A DNA stretch of 35,806 bases from an uncultured Collinsella sp. (lineage in GTDB: Bacteria; Actinomycetota; Coriobacteriia; Coriobacteriales; Coriobacteriaceae), in the NCBI GenBank assembly GCA_902494035.1, contig CABURV010000016.1:1-35806 (forward strand), written 5' to 3'. A model generated the notes under the pieces. It worked only from the letters and a program-made list of their open reading frames with translations, ran no database searches and was not told where the DNA came from. Below are positions 5,627-12,686 of the stretch, in pieces (positions within the stretch are counted from its first letter, which is position 1; each line of letters starts with the position of its first letter). The position numbers were made by a program, and so were the translations under genes.

Positions 5627-7288
5627 ATGACCAAGCATGTGTTCGTGACCGGCGGCGTGGTTTCGTCTCTGGGCAAGGGTATTACCGCGGCCTCGCTGGG
5701 CCGTCTGCTCAAGTCGCGCGGCTACAAGGTAACGATGCAAAAGGCCGACCCGTATCTGAACGTCGACCCCGGCACCATGAGCCCGTTCCAGCATGGCGAG
5801 GTCTTTGTGACCGAGGACGGCTACGAGTCCGATCTGGACCTGGGCCATTACGAGCGCTTTATTGATGAGAACCTGACCCGCGATTCCAACTTTACGACCG
5901 GTGCCATCTACAAAAGCCTAATCGCCCGTGAGCGTCGCGGCGACTTTTTGGGCGGTACCGTGCAGGTGATTCCTCACGTCACCAATGCCATTAAGGACAA
6001 GTTCCGCCGCATCGAGGAGCAGACCGGCTCCGATGTAGTCATCACCGAGCTGGGCGGCACGATCGGCGACATCGAGTCCCAACCGTTTGTCGAGGCCATC
6101 CGTCAGTACCGCAAGGAGGCCGGCCCCGAGAACGTCTGCTACATCCACGTGTCGCTCGTTCCCTATATCGCCGCCGCCCACGAGGTCAAGACCAAGCCCA
6201 CGCAGCATTCCGTCAAGGAGCTCCGCAGCTTTGGCATCCAGCCCGATATCATCGTGCTGCGCTCCGACCACCATATCGATGACGCTATCCGCGGAAAGAT
6301 CGCAAGCTTCTGCGACGTCGACACCGATTGTGTCTTTACCAACGAGGACTGCGCGAGCATTTACGATGTTCCGCAGCTGCTTGCCGAGCAGGACTTTGAC
6401 CTGCGCATTTGCGAGCGCCTGGGTCTGGACCCGCGTGAGCGCGACATGAGCGAGTGGAACGAGTTCCTGCGCAAACAGAATCACGCCAACCATCACGCCG
6501 ACAAGGTGAAGATCGCCGTCGTGGGCAAGTACACGCAGCTGCCCGATGCGTACCTGTCGGTTATCGAGGCCCTGCACCATGCGGGCGTCTTCTACGATCG
6601 CCATGTGGACGTCCAGCTGGTCGACGGCGAGAGCCTCGACGAGCAGAATGTCTCCGAGGTTCTGGGCGACGCCTCGGGCATCCTGGTCCCCGGCGGCTTT
6701 GGCAAGCGCGCCCTGGAGGGCAAGATCCTCGCGGCCGAGTTTGCCCGTGAGCACAAGATTCCGTATCTGGGCATTTGCCTGGGTATGCAGGTGGCCGTGT
6801 GCGAATTTGCGCGCAACGTCGTCGGCCTTGCCGGCGCCAGCTCCTCCGAGTTCGATCCGGATGGCCCGTATAGTGTCATCGATCTGATGAGCTCGCAGGA
6901 GGACGTGACCGAGAAGGGCGGCACCATGCGCCTGGGCGCCTATCCGTGCAAGCTCGCCGCCGATACCCTTGCTCGCGAGGCATATGGCGAGGAGCTCGTC
7001 TACGAGCGTCACCGTCATCGCTTTGAGTTCAACAACGCCTTCCGTGACCAGCTCGAGGACGCCGGCTTGGTTATCTCGGGTCTGTCGCCCGACGAGCGCC
7101 TGGTCGAGATGGTCGAGCTGCCGCGCGACGTGCATCCGTGGTATGTGGCAACCCAGGCTCATCCCGAGTTCAAGAGCCGCCCGACCAACCCGCAGCCGCT
7201 GTTCCGCGAGTTCGTGCGCGCTTCGATCGGCCAGCACGAGGGTGTCGACCGTCTGCAGGTGACGCCCATGAACCTTGCTACGGACTAA
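5627..7288 (+). CDS. pyrG: CTP synthase
   Basis: 553 aa, full length for the family. It makes CTP from UTP, ATP and glutamine in the cytoplasm. The N-terminal synthase domain begins with the ATP-binding loop GGVVSSLGKGITAASLG (residues 9-25) and contains the conserved KADPYLNVDPGTMSP. From about residue 295 it continues as a class I glutamine amidotransferase: GGFGKR forms the oxyanion region, YLGICLGMQ holds the nucleophile Cys384, and AHPEF holds His512 and Glu514. All catalytic residues are present, so ammonia from glutamine should be usable. ATG 5627 is the natural start (family proteins begin TKHVFVTGGVVSS). xerD starts 2 nt after the stop, suggesting co-transcription. Confidence 0.97.
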   Translation: MTKHVFVTGGVVSSLGKGITAASLGRLLKSRGYKVTMQKADPYLNVDPGTMSPFQHGEVFVTEDGYESDLDLGHYERFIDENLTRDSNFTTGAIYKSLIARERRGDFLGGTVQVIPHVTNAIKDKFRRIEEQTGSDVVITELGGTIGDIESQPFVEAIRQYRKEAGPENVCYIHVSLVPYIAAAHEVKTKPTQHSVKELRSFGIQPDIIVLRSDHHIDDAIRGKIASFCDVDTDCVFTNEDCASIYDVPQLLAEQDFDLRICERLGLDPRERDMSEWNEFLRKQNHANHHADKVKIAVVGKYTQLPDAYLSVIEALHHAGVFYDRHVDVQLVDGESLDEQNVSEVLGDASGILVPGGFGKRALEGKILAAEFAREHKIPYLGICLGMQVAVCEFARNVVGLAGASSSEFDPDGPYSVIDLMSSQEDVTEKGGTMRLGAYPCKLAADTLAREAYGEELVYERHRHRFEFNNAFRDQLEDAGLVISGLSPDERLVEMVELPRDVHPWYVATQAHPEFKSRPTNPQPLFREFVRASIGQHEGVDRLQVTPMNLATD

Positions 7289-7290
7289 GG

Positions 7291-8232
7291 GTGCCGTCGA
7301 ATAAGGAACATACCGAAGCTACTCCCTCGGCGCTCGCCGTGGCGGCGGGGGATTATCTCGATTACCTCGCGGTCGAGCGGGGTTTGGCGCGCAACACGAT
7401 TGCGGCCTATCGTCGTGACCTGACGACGTACTGCGCCTATCTGGAACGGGCGGGTATTGTGTCTTTTGAAGAGGTGACCCGTCAGGTCGTGGAGGGCTTT
7501 GTCGCCGACCGTCGCGATGGGGGCTATTCGGATGCCTCGGTGGAGCGTGCGCTTGCGGCCGTGAAGGGCCTGCATGCCTTTTTGGTGCGCGATGGGGCTG
7601 TGGCCCAAAATCCAACGGCGGCGTTGCGCCTGCCTAAAAAGGCTGAGCGTTTGCCGGAGTATCTATCAGTGGAGGATGTCTCGGCGCTGCTCGATCAAGA
7701 TTTCCCCGAGGGCGAGATGGGCTTGCGTGACCATGCCATCTTGGAAGTGCTCTATGGATGCGGTTTGCGTGTGAGCGAGTTGGTGGGACTCGATGTGGGC
7801 GATATCCATATCGACGATGGCTTTGTGCTCGTTCGCGGTAAGGGCTCGAAGGAACGCCTGTCCCCGCTGGTGGGAAGCGCGGCGCGAGCTCTGGCGCTTT
7901 ATGTAACTGAGGGGCGTTCTCGCTTGGCGGCCCATGCCCGCGGAACCGAGACCTCGGCGGTCTTTTTAAATAAGAACGGCCGCCGTCTGTCGCGCCAGGG
8001 CATCCATGCCATCTGTGAGCGCTACGGGCGCCAGGTGGGACTGGTGGGGCTCCATCCCCATACGCTGCGTCACTCCTTTGCCACCCATATGCTTGCGGGC
8101 GGCGCAGACCTCCGTGTGCTACAGGAGATCTTGGGACATGCCGATATATCGACCACGCAGGTCTACACGCATGTCGATCGTACGCAACTGACCGAGGTCT
8201 ATTTGGCGGCGCACCCGCTGGCACATCGTTAA
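7291..8232 (+). CDS. xerD: Tyrosine site-specific recombinase, XerD-like
   Basis: 313 aa from GTG 7291. The N-terminal SAM-like core-binding domain starts near residue 20 (DYLDYLAVERGLARNTIAAY), followed by the catalytic domain with the full set of active-site residues: Arg160 (CGLRVSEL), the Lys in GKGSKERL (184-187), His257 and Arg260 (HTLRHSF), His283 (LGHADI) and the nucleophile Tyr292 (QVYTHVD). The family resolves chromosome dimers at dif together with XerC and FtsK. The start is uncertain: GTG 7291 lies 2 nt after the pyrG stop with only AAGG directly in front, while a GTG near 7339 would lose little conserved sequence. Neighbouring housekeeping genes and length favour a chromosomal Xer protein over a phage or integron integrase. 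Confidence 0.88.
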   Translation: MPSNKEHTEATPSALAVAAGDYLDYLAVERGLARNTIAAYRRDLTTYCAYLERAGIVSFEEVTRQVVEGFVADRRDGGYSDASVERALAAVKGLHAFLVRDGAVAQNPTAALRLPKKAERLPEYLSVEDVSALLDQDFPEGEMGLRDHAILEVLYGCGLRVSELVGLDVGDIHIDDGFVLVRGKGSKERLSPLVGSAARALALYVTEGRSRLAAHARGTETSAVFLNKNGRRLSRQGIHAICERYGRQVGLVGLHPHTLRHSFATHMLAGGADLRVLQEILGHADISTTQVYTHVDRTQLTEVYLAAHPLAHR

Positions 8233-8265
8233 CACATCGCTGACCTGCATATTTATAGGTATTTG

Positions 8266-8335
8266 GGGACGGGCTCCAGATTGCCGCGGCGTGCTTTTGC
8301 GCGCGCATGGGCAATCTGGGGCCCGTCCCATTTTT
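8266..8335 (+). terminator. Very long-stem terminator after xerD
   Basis: A 20-bp stem (8266-8285 with 8310-8329), perfect apart from one T-G pair, encloses a 24-nt loop that contains its own GC-rich inverted repeat. It is followed by CATTTTT. The stem is much longer than a typical intrinsic terminator. Confidence 0.8.
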
Positions 8336-8563
8336 CGCCACTTGGCGTCGCGGTGGTGGGCCGCACGTGCCTTGGGTGGGGGAGTTTGGGGGCGATGTGA
8401 ACGGCATGTAAAGGGACGTAAAAATCGCCTCAAGGTCAACTTGAAGGTTGAGGTTCGCGGGTGTGGTTCTACAGGTGGCATCACGCCTTTGCTGAAAACA
8501 CAACATATTGTGTTTTCGAACATATGCTTGGGGGTGTTTTGCAATATATGGTGAGTGGAGTGG
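8336..8563. other. Gene-free upstream part of the mraZ control region
   Basis: About 230 nt with no convincing gene. It is G-rich on the + strand (runs around 8369-8392), has a dyad TCAAG-N5-CTTGA near 8430-8445, and a perfect palindrome at 8494-8517 described separately. A possible frame across 8291-8554 overlaps the xerD terminator and has no start signal or recognisable content, so I do not call it. Confidence 0.5.
8494..8517. promoter_or_regulatory. Perfect 24-bp palindrome, operator-like
   Basis: GAAAACACAA (8494-8503) and TTGTGTTTTC (8508-8517) are exact inverted copies with CATA between. It is AT-rich in a G-rich surrounding, lies 80 nt upstream of the mraZ -35 box, and is not followed by a T run, so a protein-binding site is more likely than a terminator. 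Confidence 0.5.
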
Positions 8564-8610
8564 TGGGGCGGAGTGGGGGAAAGGGTGGGGAAAGGTGTTG
8601 AAAAATGGGG
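8564..8610 (+). promoter_or_regulatory. TGGGG repeat array, candidate MraZ-binding region
   Basis: TGGGG occurs at 8564, 8574, 8586 and 8606. Intervals are 10, 12 and 20 nt, with a degenerate TGTTG at 8596 filling the 10-nt step. In Escherichia coli, MraZ binds TGGGN repeats spaced by 5 nt just upstream of its own gene, so this is the expected autoregulatory site of the dcw cluster. It overlaps the -35 box. Confidence 0.6.
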
Positions 8611-8626
8611 CGGTTCCCCATATTAT
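8598..8626 (+). promoter_or_regulatory. mraZ / dcw cluster promoter
   Basis: TTGAAA (8598-8603), a 17-nt spacer and TATTAT (8621-8626) make the best sigma70-type promoter in the window. Transcription would start near 8633, giving a leader of about 60 nt. The spacer contains TGGGG-CGGTT-CCCCA, a perfect dyad, so protein or hairpin effects on the promoter are possible. Confidence 0.7.
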
Positions 8627-8641
8627 TGATGACGTCGACAG

Positions 8642-8658
8642 GCGGGGTGGTTCCCCGC
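8642..8658 (+). other. Small hairpin in the mraZ leader
   Basis: GCGGGG (8642-8647) pairs with CCCCGC (8653-8658) around TGGTT. Its core nearly repeats the dyad at 8607-8619 (GGGG-YGGTT-CCCC in both), 37 nt apart. Confidence 0.5.
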
Positions 8659-8694
8659 GTACGTGCCATCTGAGTAACCGAGGGGAGGGCGCAC

Positions 8695-9129
8695 ATGGGA
8701 ATGACTGGTGCATACGAGCGCAATCTCGATGCAAAAGGTCGTCTGTCCCTGCCTGCACCCCTTCGCGAGGAGCTTGGAGAGCACGTTCGCGTGTTCAAAG
8801 CCCTGGATGTCGATGCTCTGTACGTGTTCTCTGCCGAGGCCTTCGATAAGTGGGTCGAAGGACTCTTCGCGGGTCGTGAGGGCCACGAGGGTTTTAACCC
8901 GCGTGACATTAATGACCAGAAGCTCATGAGGGCGATCAACAAGCGCACCACGTCGATGGACGTGGACAGCGCCGGTCGTATCGGTCTTTCCGAGTCTCTC
9001 CGCAAGCAGGCGAACCTCGACCGCGAGGTCACGGTTGTGGGCAACTACGACCACCTTGAGGTTTGGGATCGCGCCGCGGCCGATGAGGACGATGACGATG
9101 AGGCCCTGCTGGACCTCTTCTTCTCGTAA
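8695..9129 (+). CDS. mraZ: Transcriptional regulator MraZ
   Basis: 144 aa, typical length. It has the two AbrB-like swapped-hairpin halves of MraZ, each with the conserved DXXXR motif: DAKGR (residues 12-16) and DSAGR (91-95). MraZ forms ring-shaped oligomers that bind repeats upstream of the dcw cluster and represses it in E. coli. ATG 8695 has GGGGAGGG (8681-8688) 6 nt upstream; ATG 8701 is a less likely alternative. The C-terminus is a very acidic tail (DEDDDDEALLDLFFS). As first gene of the cluster it is placed behind its own probable operator. Confidence 0.93.
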   Translation: MGMTGAYERNLDAKGRLSLPAPLREELGEHVRVFKALDVDALYVFSAEAFDKWVEGLFAGREGHEGFNPRDINDQKLMRAINKRTTSMDVDSAGRIGLSESLRKQANLDREVTVVGNYDHLEVWDRAAADEDDDDEALLDLFFS

Positions 9130-9149
9130 GGGCAAGGCACGGGTAACGG

Positions 9150-10115
9150 ATGGAGCGTGGGATCTTGACACAAGAATATCGGCATGAACCTGTCATGCTC
9201 GGCGAAGTGCTTGAGTCGCTGCGGCTAAAGAGCGGCTCCGTTGTCTGCGATTGCACCCTTGGCGGTGCCGGCCATTCGGTAAAGATGGCCGCGCAGGTGG
9301 GGGAGACGGGCCTTTTGCTCGGCGTCGATCAGGACGACATGGCCCTCGAGGCCGCTGGCGCCCGTCTGGACCGCGAGGTTCCCGGCGTTCCGCACCAGCT
9401 GCTGAAGGGCAACTTCGGCGACTTGGACGAGCTGCTTTGCTCGGCCGAGGTGCCCGGGGTCGATGGCTTCCTGTTCGATTTGGGCGTTTCGTCACCGCAA
9501 CTCGATATCCCTGGCAGGGGCTTTTCGTATAACGAGGACGCCCCATTGGACATGCGGATGGATCCGGGCAATAACACCTTAAACGCAGCTGAGGTCATCA
9601 ACACCTATAACGAACACGACCTCGCCCGGATTCTACGCGTCTACGGCGAAGAGAAGTTCGCCTCGCAGATCGCGCGCGAGATCGTGCGCCGCCGCGAGCA
9701 AGAACCGATCGAAACCACCGGCCAATTTGTCGAGATCATCAAGGCGGGTATCCCGGCTGCCGCTCGTCGGCATGGCGGACACCCGGCCAAGAAAAGTTTC
9801 CAGGCCATTCGCATCGAGGTCAATCACGAACTCGATGTGCTCGAACGAGGGCTTGATGCCGCCACCAGGTGGCTCAACCCGGGCGGACGTATCTGCGTCA
9901 TCTCGTATCACTCGCTCGAGGACCGTATCGTAAAGAACCACTTTAAGGAGATGAGCCAGGGGTGCACGTGTCCGCCGGAGATTCCGGTGTGCGTGTGCGG
10001 CAACGTGCCGATACTCAAGGTCATCACCCGCAAACCCTTGGTTGCCCAGCCTGATGAGGTTGAGCGCAACCCTCGGGCGAGATCAGCCAAAATCCGCGTG
10101 GCGCAGCGTCTGTAG
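9150..10115 (+). CDS. rsmH: 16S rRNA (cytosine-1402-N4)-methyltransferase RsmH
   Basis: 321 aa, normal for the family (also called MraW). It transfers a methyl group from SAM to the N4 of C1402 in 16S rRNA. Motifs: TLGGAGHS (SAM binding), FDLGVSSPQLD, RGFSYNEDAPLDMRMD, KKSFQAIRIEVNHEL and ISYHSLEDRIVKNHF, all family-specific. A cluster of Cys residues near 274-288 (CTCPPEIPVCVCG) is common in RsmH. The start is slightly uncertain: ATG 9150 has only weak purine-rich sequence upstream, and TTG 9165 would start at the conserved TQEYRHEPVML. It follows mraZ by 20 nt, the standard dcw order. Confidence 0.95.
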   Translation: MERGILTQEYRHEPVMLGEVLESLRLKSGSVVCDCTLGGAGHSVKMAAQVGETGLLLGVDQDDMALEAAGARLDREVPGVPHQLLKGNFGDLDELLCSAEVPGVDGFLFDLGVSSPQLDIPGRGFSYNEDAPLDMRMDPGNNTLNAAEVINTYNEHDLARILRVYGEEKFASQIAREIVRRREQEPIETTGQFVEIIKAGIPAAARRHGGHPAKKSFQAIRIEVNHELDVLERGLDAATRWLNPGGRICVISYHSLEDRIVKNHFKEMSQGCTCPPEIPVCVCGNVPILKVITRKPLVAQPDEVERNPRARSAKIRVAQRL

Positions 10116-10205
10116 GCGTGACCGCGCGATATTGGACCTCCCGCTCGCACCATAAACGAAGCTTAAACACACTACCAACGTACTCGGGATGGGAGGCGGC
10201 ATATC

Positions 10206-10676
10206 ATGGGCTACAACACTTCAAGCGCAGCACTCGCCTATGATATGAACGCCATGCCCGCCTATCGTGAGACGCCGCAGGCCCCCGTTGCTCCCCGTGA
10301 GCAGCGCAGGCCGCGCTTTGATGTCTACACGGGCGCGGGCCGTCAGGCAAACCAGGCGGTAAGCCCGGTTTTCATGAGCGTTCTTAAAACGTTTTGCATC
10401 ATTGCGGCTATCTTCATGACGATCGGCGTCGCCCGCGTGGCACTCGCCGGCGTTACGGCCCAGGTGCTCAACAGCAACGCCGAGCTTACCAACACGCTCG
10501 AAAAGGCGACCGATGAGAGCTCCGATCTGGAGGTCATGCATTCGGTCTATGGCGCCGACACGCGCATTCGCGACCTTGCGGGCGCTTATGGCATGGTGGA
10601 GCCCAGTGAGAGCGTTACACTTGACTTTTCGCAGGATGCAGCCGCGGGCGCCAACGCGACCGCGACCGCTCAGTAG
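10206..10676 (+). CDS. ftsL: FtsL-like bitopic cell division protein
   Basis: 156 aa. A proline- and arginine-containing cytoplasmic N-terminus of about 60 residues precedes one membrane segment (about 61-84, FCIIAAIFMTIGVARVALAG). A short alpha-helical region follows (QVLNSNAELTNTLEKATDES), which could form a coiled coil, and then a disordered Ala-rich tail. Sequence similarity to FtsL is not strong, as usual for this family; the call rests on topology, size and position between rsmH and ftsI. In the family it recruits and activates FtsWI together with FtsQ and DivIC. GGGAGG sits upstream of ATG 10206. Confidence 0.7.
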   Translation: MGYNTSSAALAYDMNAMPAYRETPQAPVAPREQRRPRFDVYTGAGRQANQAVSPVFMSVLKTFCIIAAIFMTIGVARVALAGVTAQVLNSNAELTNTLEKATDESSDLEVMHSVYGADTRIRDLAGAYGMVEPSESVTLDFSQDAAAGANATATAQ

Positions 10677-10693
10677 CAAGACGGTAGCTGAGT

Positions 10694-12559
10694 ATGACAA
10701 ATGACTATCGCCGCGGTTCCGATGGGGGCCGCGGTTCTGGACGTCCCTCGTCGCGGGGACGTTCTGGTTATCAAGGAACGGGTCGGCAATCTTACAACGC
10801 CGGGCAGTCCCGTGGCAACGACCCGGCGTCGCGACTTCGCGGCTCGGGCGGCCCTCAAGTGCATAACACCAGGTCGCGCAAGAGTTCGTCGACCGAATGG
10901 CTCACAGGCGCGCCTCTGCCTCGCCGCAAAGCCGTCATGGGATTCATTGGGCTTGGCTTGGGCTTGGGCGTCTTTCGCCTTGCCGACTATCAAATTGTCG
11001 AAGCCGATAAACTGCGCGAGCGTGCCGATGCGCGCCGCCTGCTTGCGCAGACCCTCTATGCCAAACGCGGCACCATCTACGACCGCAACGGTAACGTGCT
11101 GGCGTCGTCGGTCGAATGTCGCAACATTGCCGTGAACCCGCAGCTTGTCGAGGATGTTGACAAGACGGTGTCGGCGCTGGTCAAGGCAACTGGAATCGAT
11201 AAAAAGACCTGCCGCAAGCTCGTCGAGTCCGATGGCACCTGGGTGTATATCAAGCGCCAGGTGGACGAAGACGATGCTGCGGCGCTGGAGAAGAAGAACC
11301 TGCCCGGCGTGCTTTTTGAGCAGGCCATGAAGCGCGTATATCCATACGGCAATCTGGCATCGCAGGTGCTGGGTGTAGTGAATGTAGACAACGACGGCTT
11401 GACGGGTCTCGAAAAGCAATACAACAAGCTTCTGACCGGCACGAACGGTTCTCTCGTGCGCGAGCGTGCGAGGGACGGCAGCTATATCGCGGGCGGTGCC
11501 TATAAAAAGGTGGCTGCGGTCGACGGCGTTGACATCGTGACGACGCTCGACGTCAATATCCAGCGAGCGGCTGAGGATGCTCTGGCGGAGGCTGTCGAGA
11601 AGACAAAGGCCAAGAACGGCTCGGCTTTGGTCACCGACCCCACGACTGGTGAAATTCTCGCCGCCTGCTCGTACCCGACCTACGACCAGACCGATCTGGA
11701 GAACGCCAAGACCGAGGATATGAACTTGCGCCTGGTCACCGACGCCTACGAGCCCGGCTCGGTCTTTAAGACACTCGTGGCGGGCGCCGGCTTCGACTTG
11801 GGCGTCGTGCGATCGAGTACGTCGTTTGAGGTGCCGGCGAGCATCAAGGTGGGCGACGATACCGTCACCGATGCCGACAAGCGCGACTACGCCATGACCA
11901 TGGATGTGCGCGAGATGATGCGCCGTTCGTCCAACGTGGGCTTTGTCCTGGTGGGGCGCAAGATCGGTGCCGACGACTTTGCCGCCTATGTGGACAAGTG
12001 GGGCATCGGTCACAGCTCTGGTGTAGATTTTCCGGGCGAGAGCCTGGGTATCGTCAAGGAGCGTGACCAGTATGACGGCGCCACGCTGGGCTCGATGAGC
12101 TTTGGACAGGCACTGTCCGTCTCGCCGATTGAGATCGCACGTGCCGTGGGCGGCATCGCCAACGGCGGCGTGATGATGACCCCGCACTTCTATAAGTCCA
12201 GCAAAGGCGACGAGAAGGACTGGGGCGAAGGCGAGCGCGCGATTTCGTTGGACGCCGCATCCCAGGTGACATCGTGCATGCAGACGGTCGTGTCCGAGGG
12301 AACGGGCGTTGGCGGCGCGGTTGATGGCTATGACGTGGCGGGTAAGACCGGTACGGCCGAACGAGCCGACGAGAACGGCGGCTACCTCAAGGAGAACTAC
12401 ATGTCGTCCTTTATGGGCTTTGCACCGGCACAATCGCCTAAGGTGCTGTGCTATATCACGCTCGACGGAACGCCGAGCGGCTCAGATGCCGCTGCGGTGC
12501 CGTTCCAGTCCATTATGGCCAACGCACTCGACGTGCTGGGCATTCCGCACACGAGGTAG
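10694..12559 (+). CDS. ftsI: Division-specific class B penicillin-binding protein (FtsI/PBP3)
   Basis: 621 aa. A long Arg/Gly/Ser-rich cytoplasmic tail (about residues 1-78) leads into a single membrane segment (79-96), the PBP dimer domain (RGTIYDRNGNVLA is the usual first motif) and a transpeptidase domain with all three active-site motifs: Ser356-V-F-Lys359, Ser412-S-Asn414 and Lys551-T-G. It cross-links septal peptidoglycan outside the membrane together with FtsW. No PASTA domain is present. The gene follows the ftsL-like gene by 17 nt. The N-terminal tail is longer and more basic than in E. coli and resembles tails of FtsW and FtsQ in the same cluster. Confidence 0.95.
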   Translation: MTNDYRRGSDGGRGSGRPSSRGRSGYQGTGRQSYNAGQSRGNDPASRLRGSGGPQVHNTRSRKSSSTEWLTGAPLPRRKAVMGFIGLGLGLGVFRLADYQIVEADKLRERADARRLLAQTLYAKRGTIYDRNGNVLASSVECRNIAVNPQLVEDVDKTVSALVKATGIDKKTCRKLVESDGTWVYIKRQVDEDDAAALEKKNLPGVLFEQAMKRVYPYGNLASQVLGVVNVDNDGLTGLEKQYNKLLTGTNGSLVRERARDGSYIAGGAYKKVAAVDGVDIVTTLDVNIQRAAEDALAEAVEKTKAKNGSALVTDPTTGEILAACSYPTYDQTDLENAKTEDMNLRLVTDAYEPGSVFKTLVAGAGFDLGVVRSSTSFEVPASIKVGDDTVTDADKRDYAMTMDVREMMRRSSNVGFVLVGRKIGADDFAAYVDKWGIGHSSGVDFPGESLGIVKERDQYDGATLGSMSFGQALSVSPIEIARAVGGIANGGVMMTPHFYKSSKGDEKDWGEGERAISLDAASQVTSCMQTVVSEGTGVGGAVDGYDVAGKTGTAERADENGGYLKENYMSSFMGFAPAQSPKVLCYITLDGTPSGSDAAAVPFQSIMANALDVLGIPHTR

Positions 12560-12686
12560 GGGGTTACAATCTTTGGGGCGTGGTTTGTTGTCCCATATGA
12601 GGGGTGTTCACATGCCCTGCACCACGCATGCGCGGCGCTGGGATACAATACGCCGATAGCATTATTAGGTTTACAGGGGAGCTGCA
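12560..12686 (+). promoter_or_regulatory. ftsI-murF spacer with candidate promoter
   Basis: This 127-nt gap is where murE normally lies. It holds TACAAT at 12565-12570 and at 12644-12649 (the latter 38 nt before murF), without good -35 boxes, and a GCGTGGT/ACCACGC inverted pair (12578-12584, 12621-12627). I see no murE remnant. It may be a secondary promoter for the murF-ftsQ part of the cluster. Confidence 0.35.

Noticed and set aside
7291..8232. Integrase of a mobile element
   Set aside because: Full-length Xer-type protein in a housekeeping neighbourhood directly after pyrG, with no attachment-site repeats, excisionase or cargo genes nearby.
8291..8554. Possible 87-aa gene in the xerD-mraZ spacer
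   Set aside because: Starts inside the xerD terminator hairpin, has no ribosome binding site, and its sequence resembles no protein family; it also overlaps the 24-bp palindrome.
10670..12433. 587-codon open frame antisense to ftsI
   Set aside because: Shadow of ftsI: no ribosome binding site or promoter, no recognisable domain, amino acid composition typical of reversed coding sequence.
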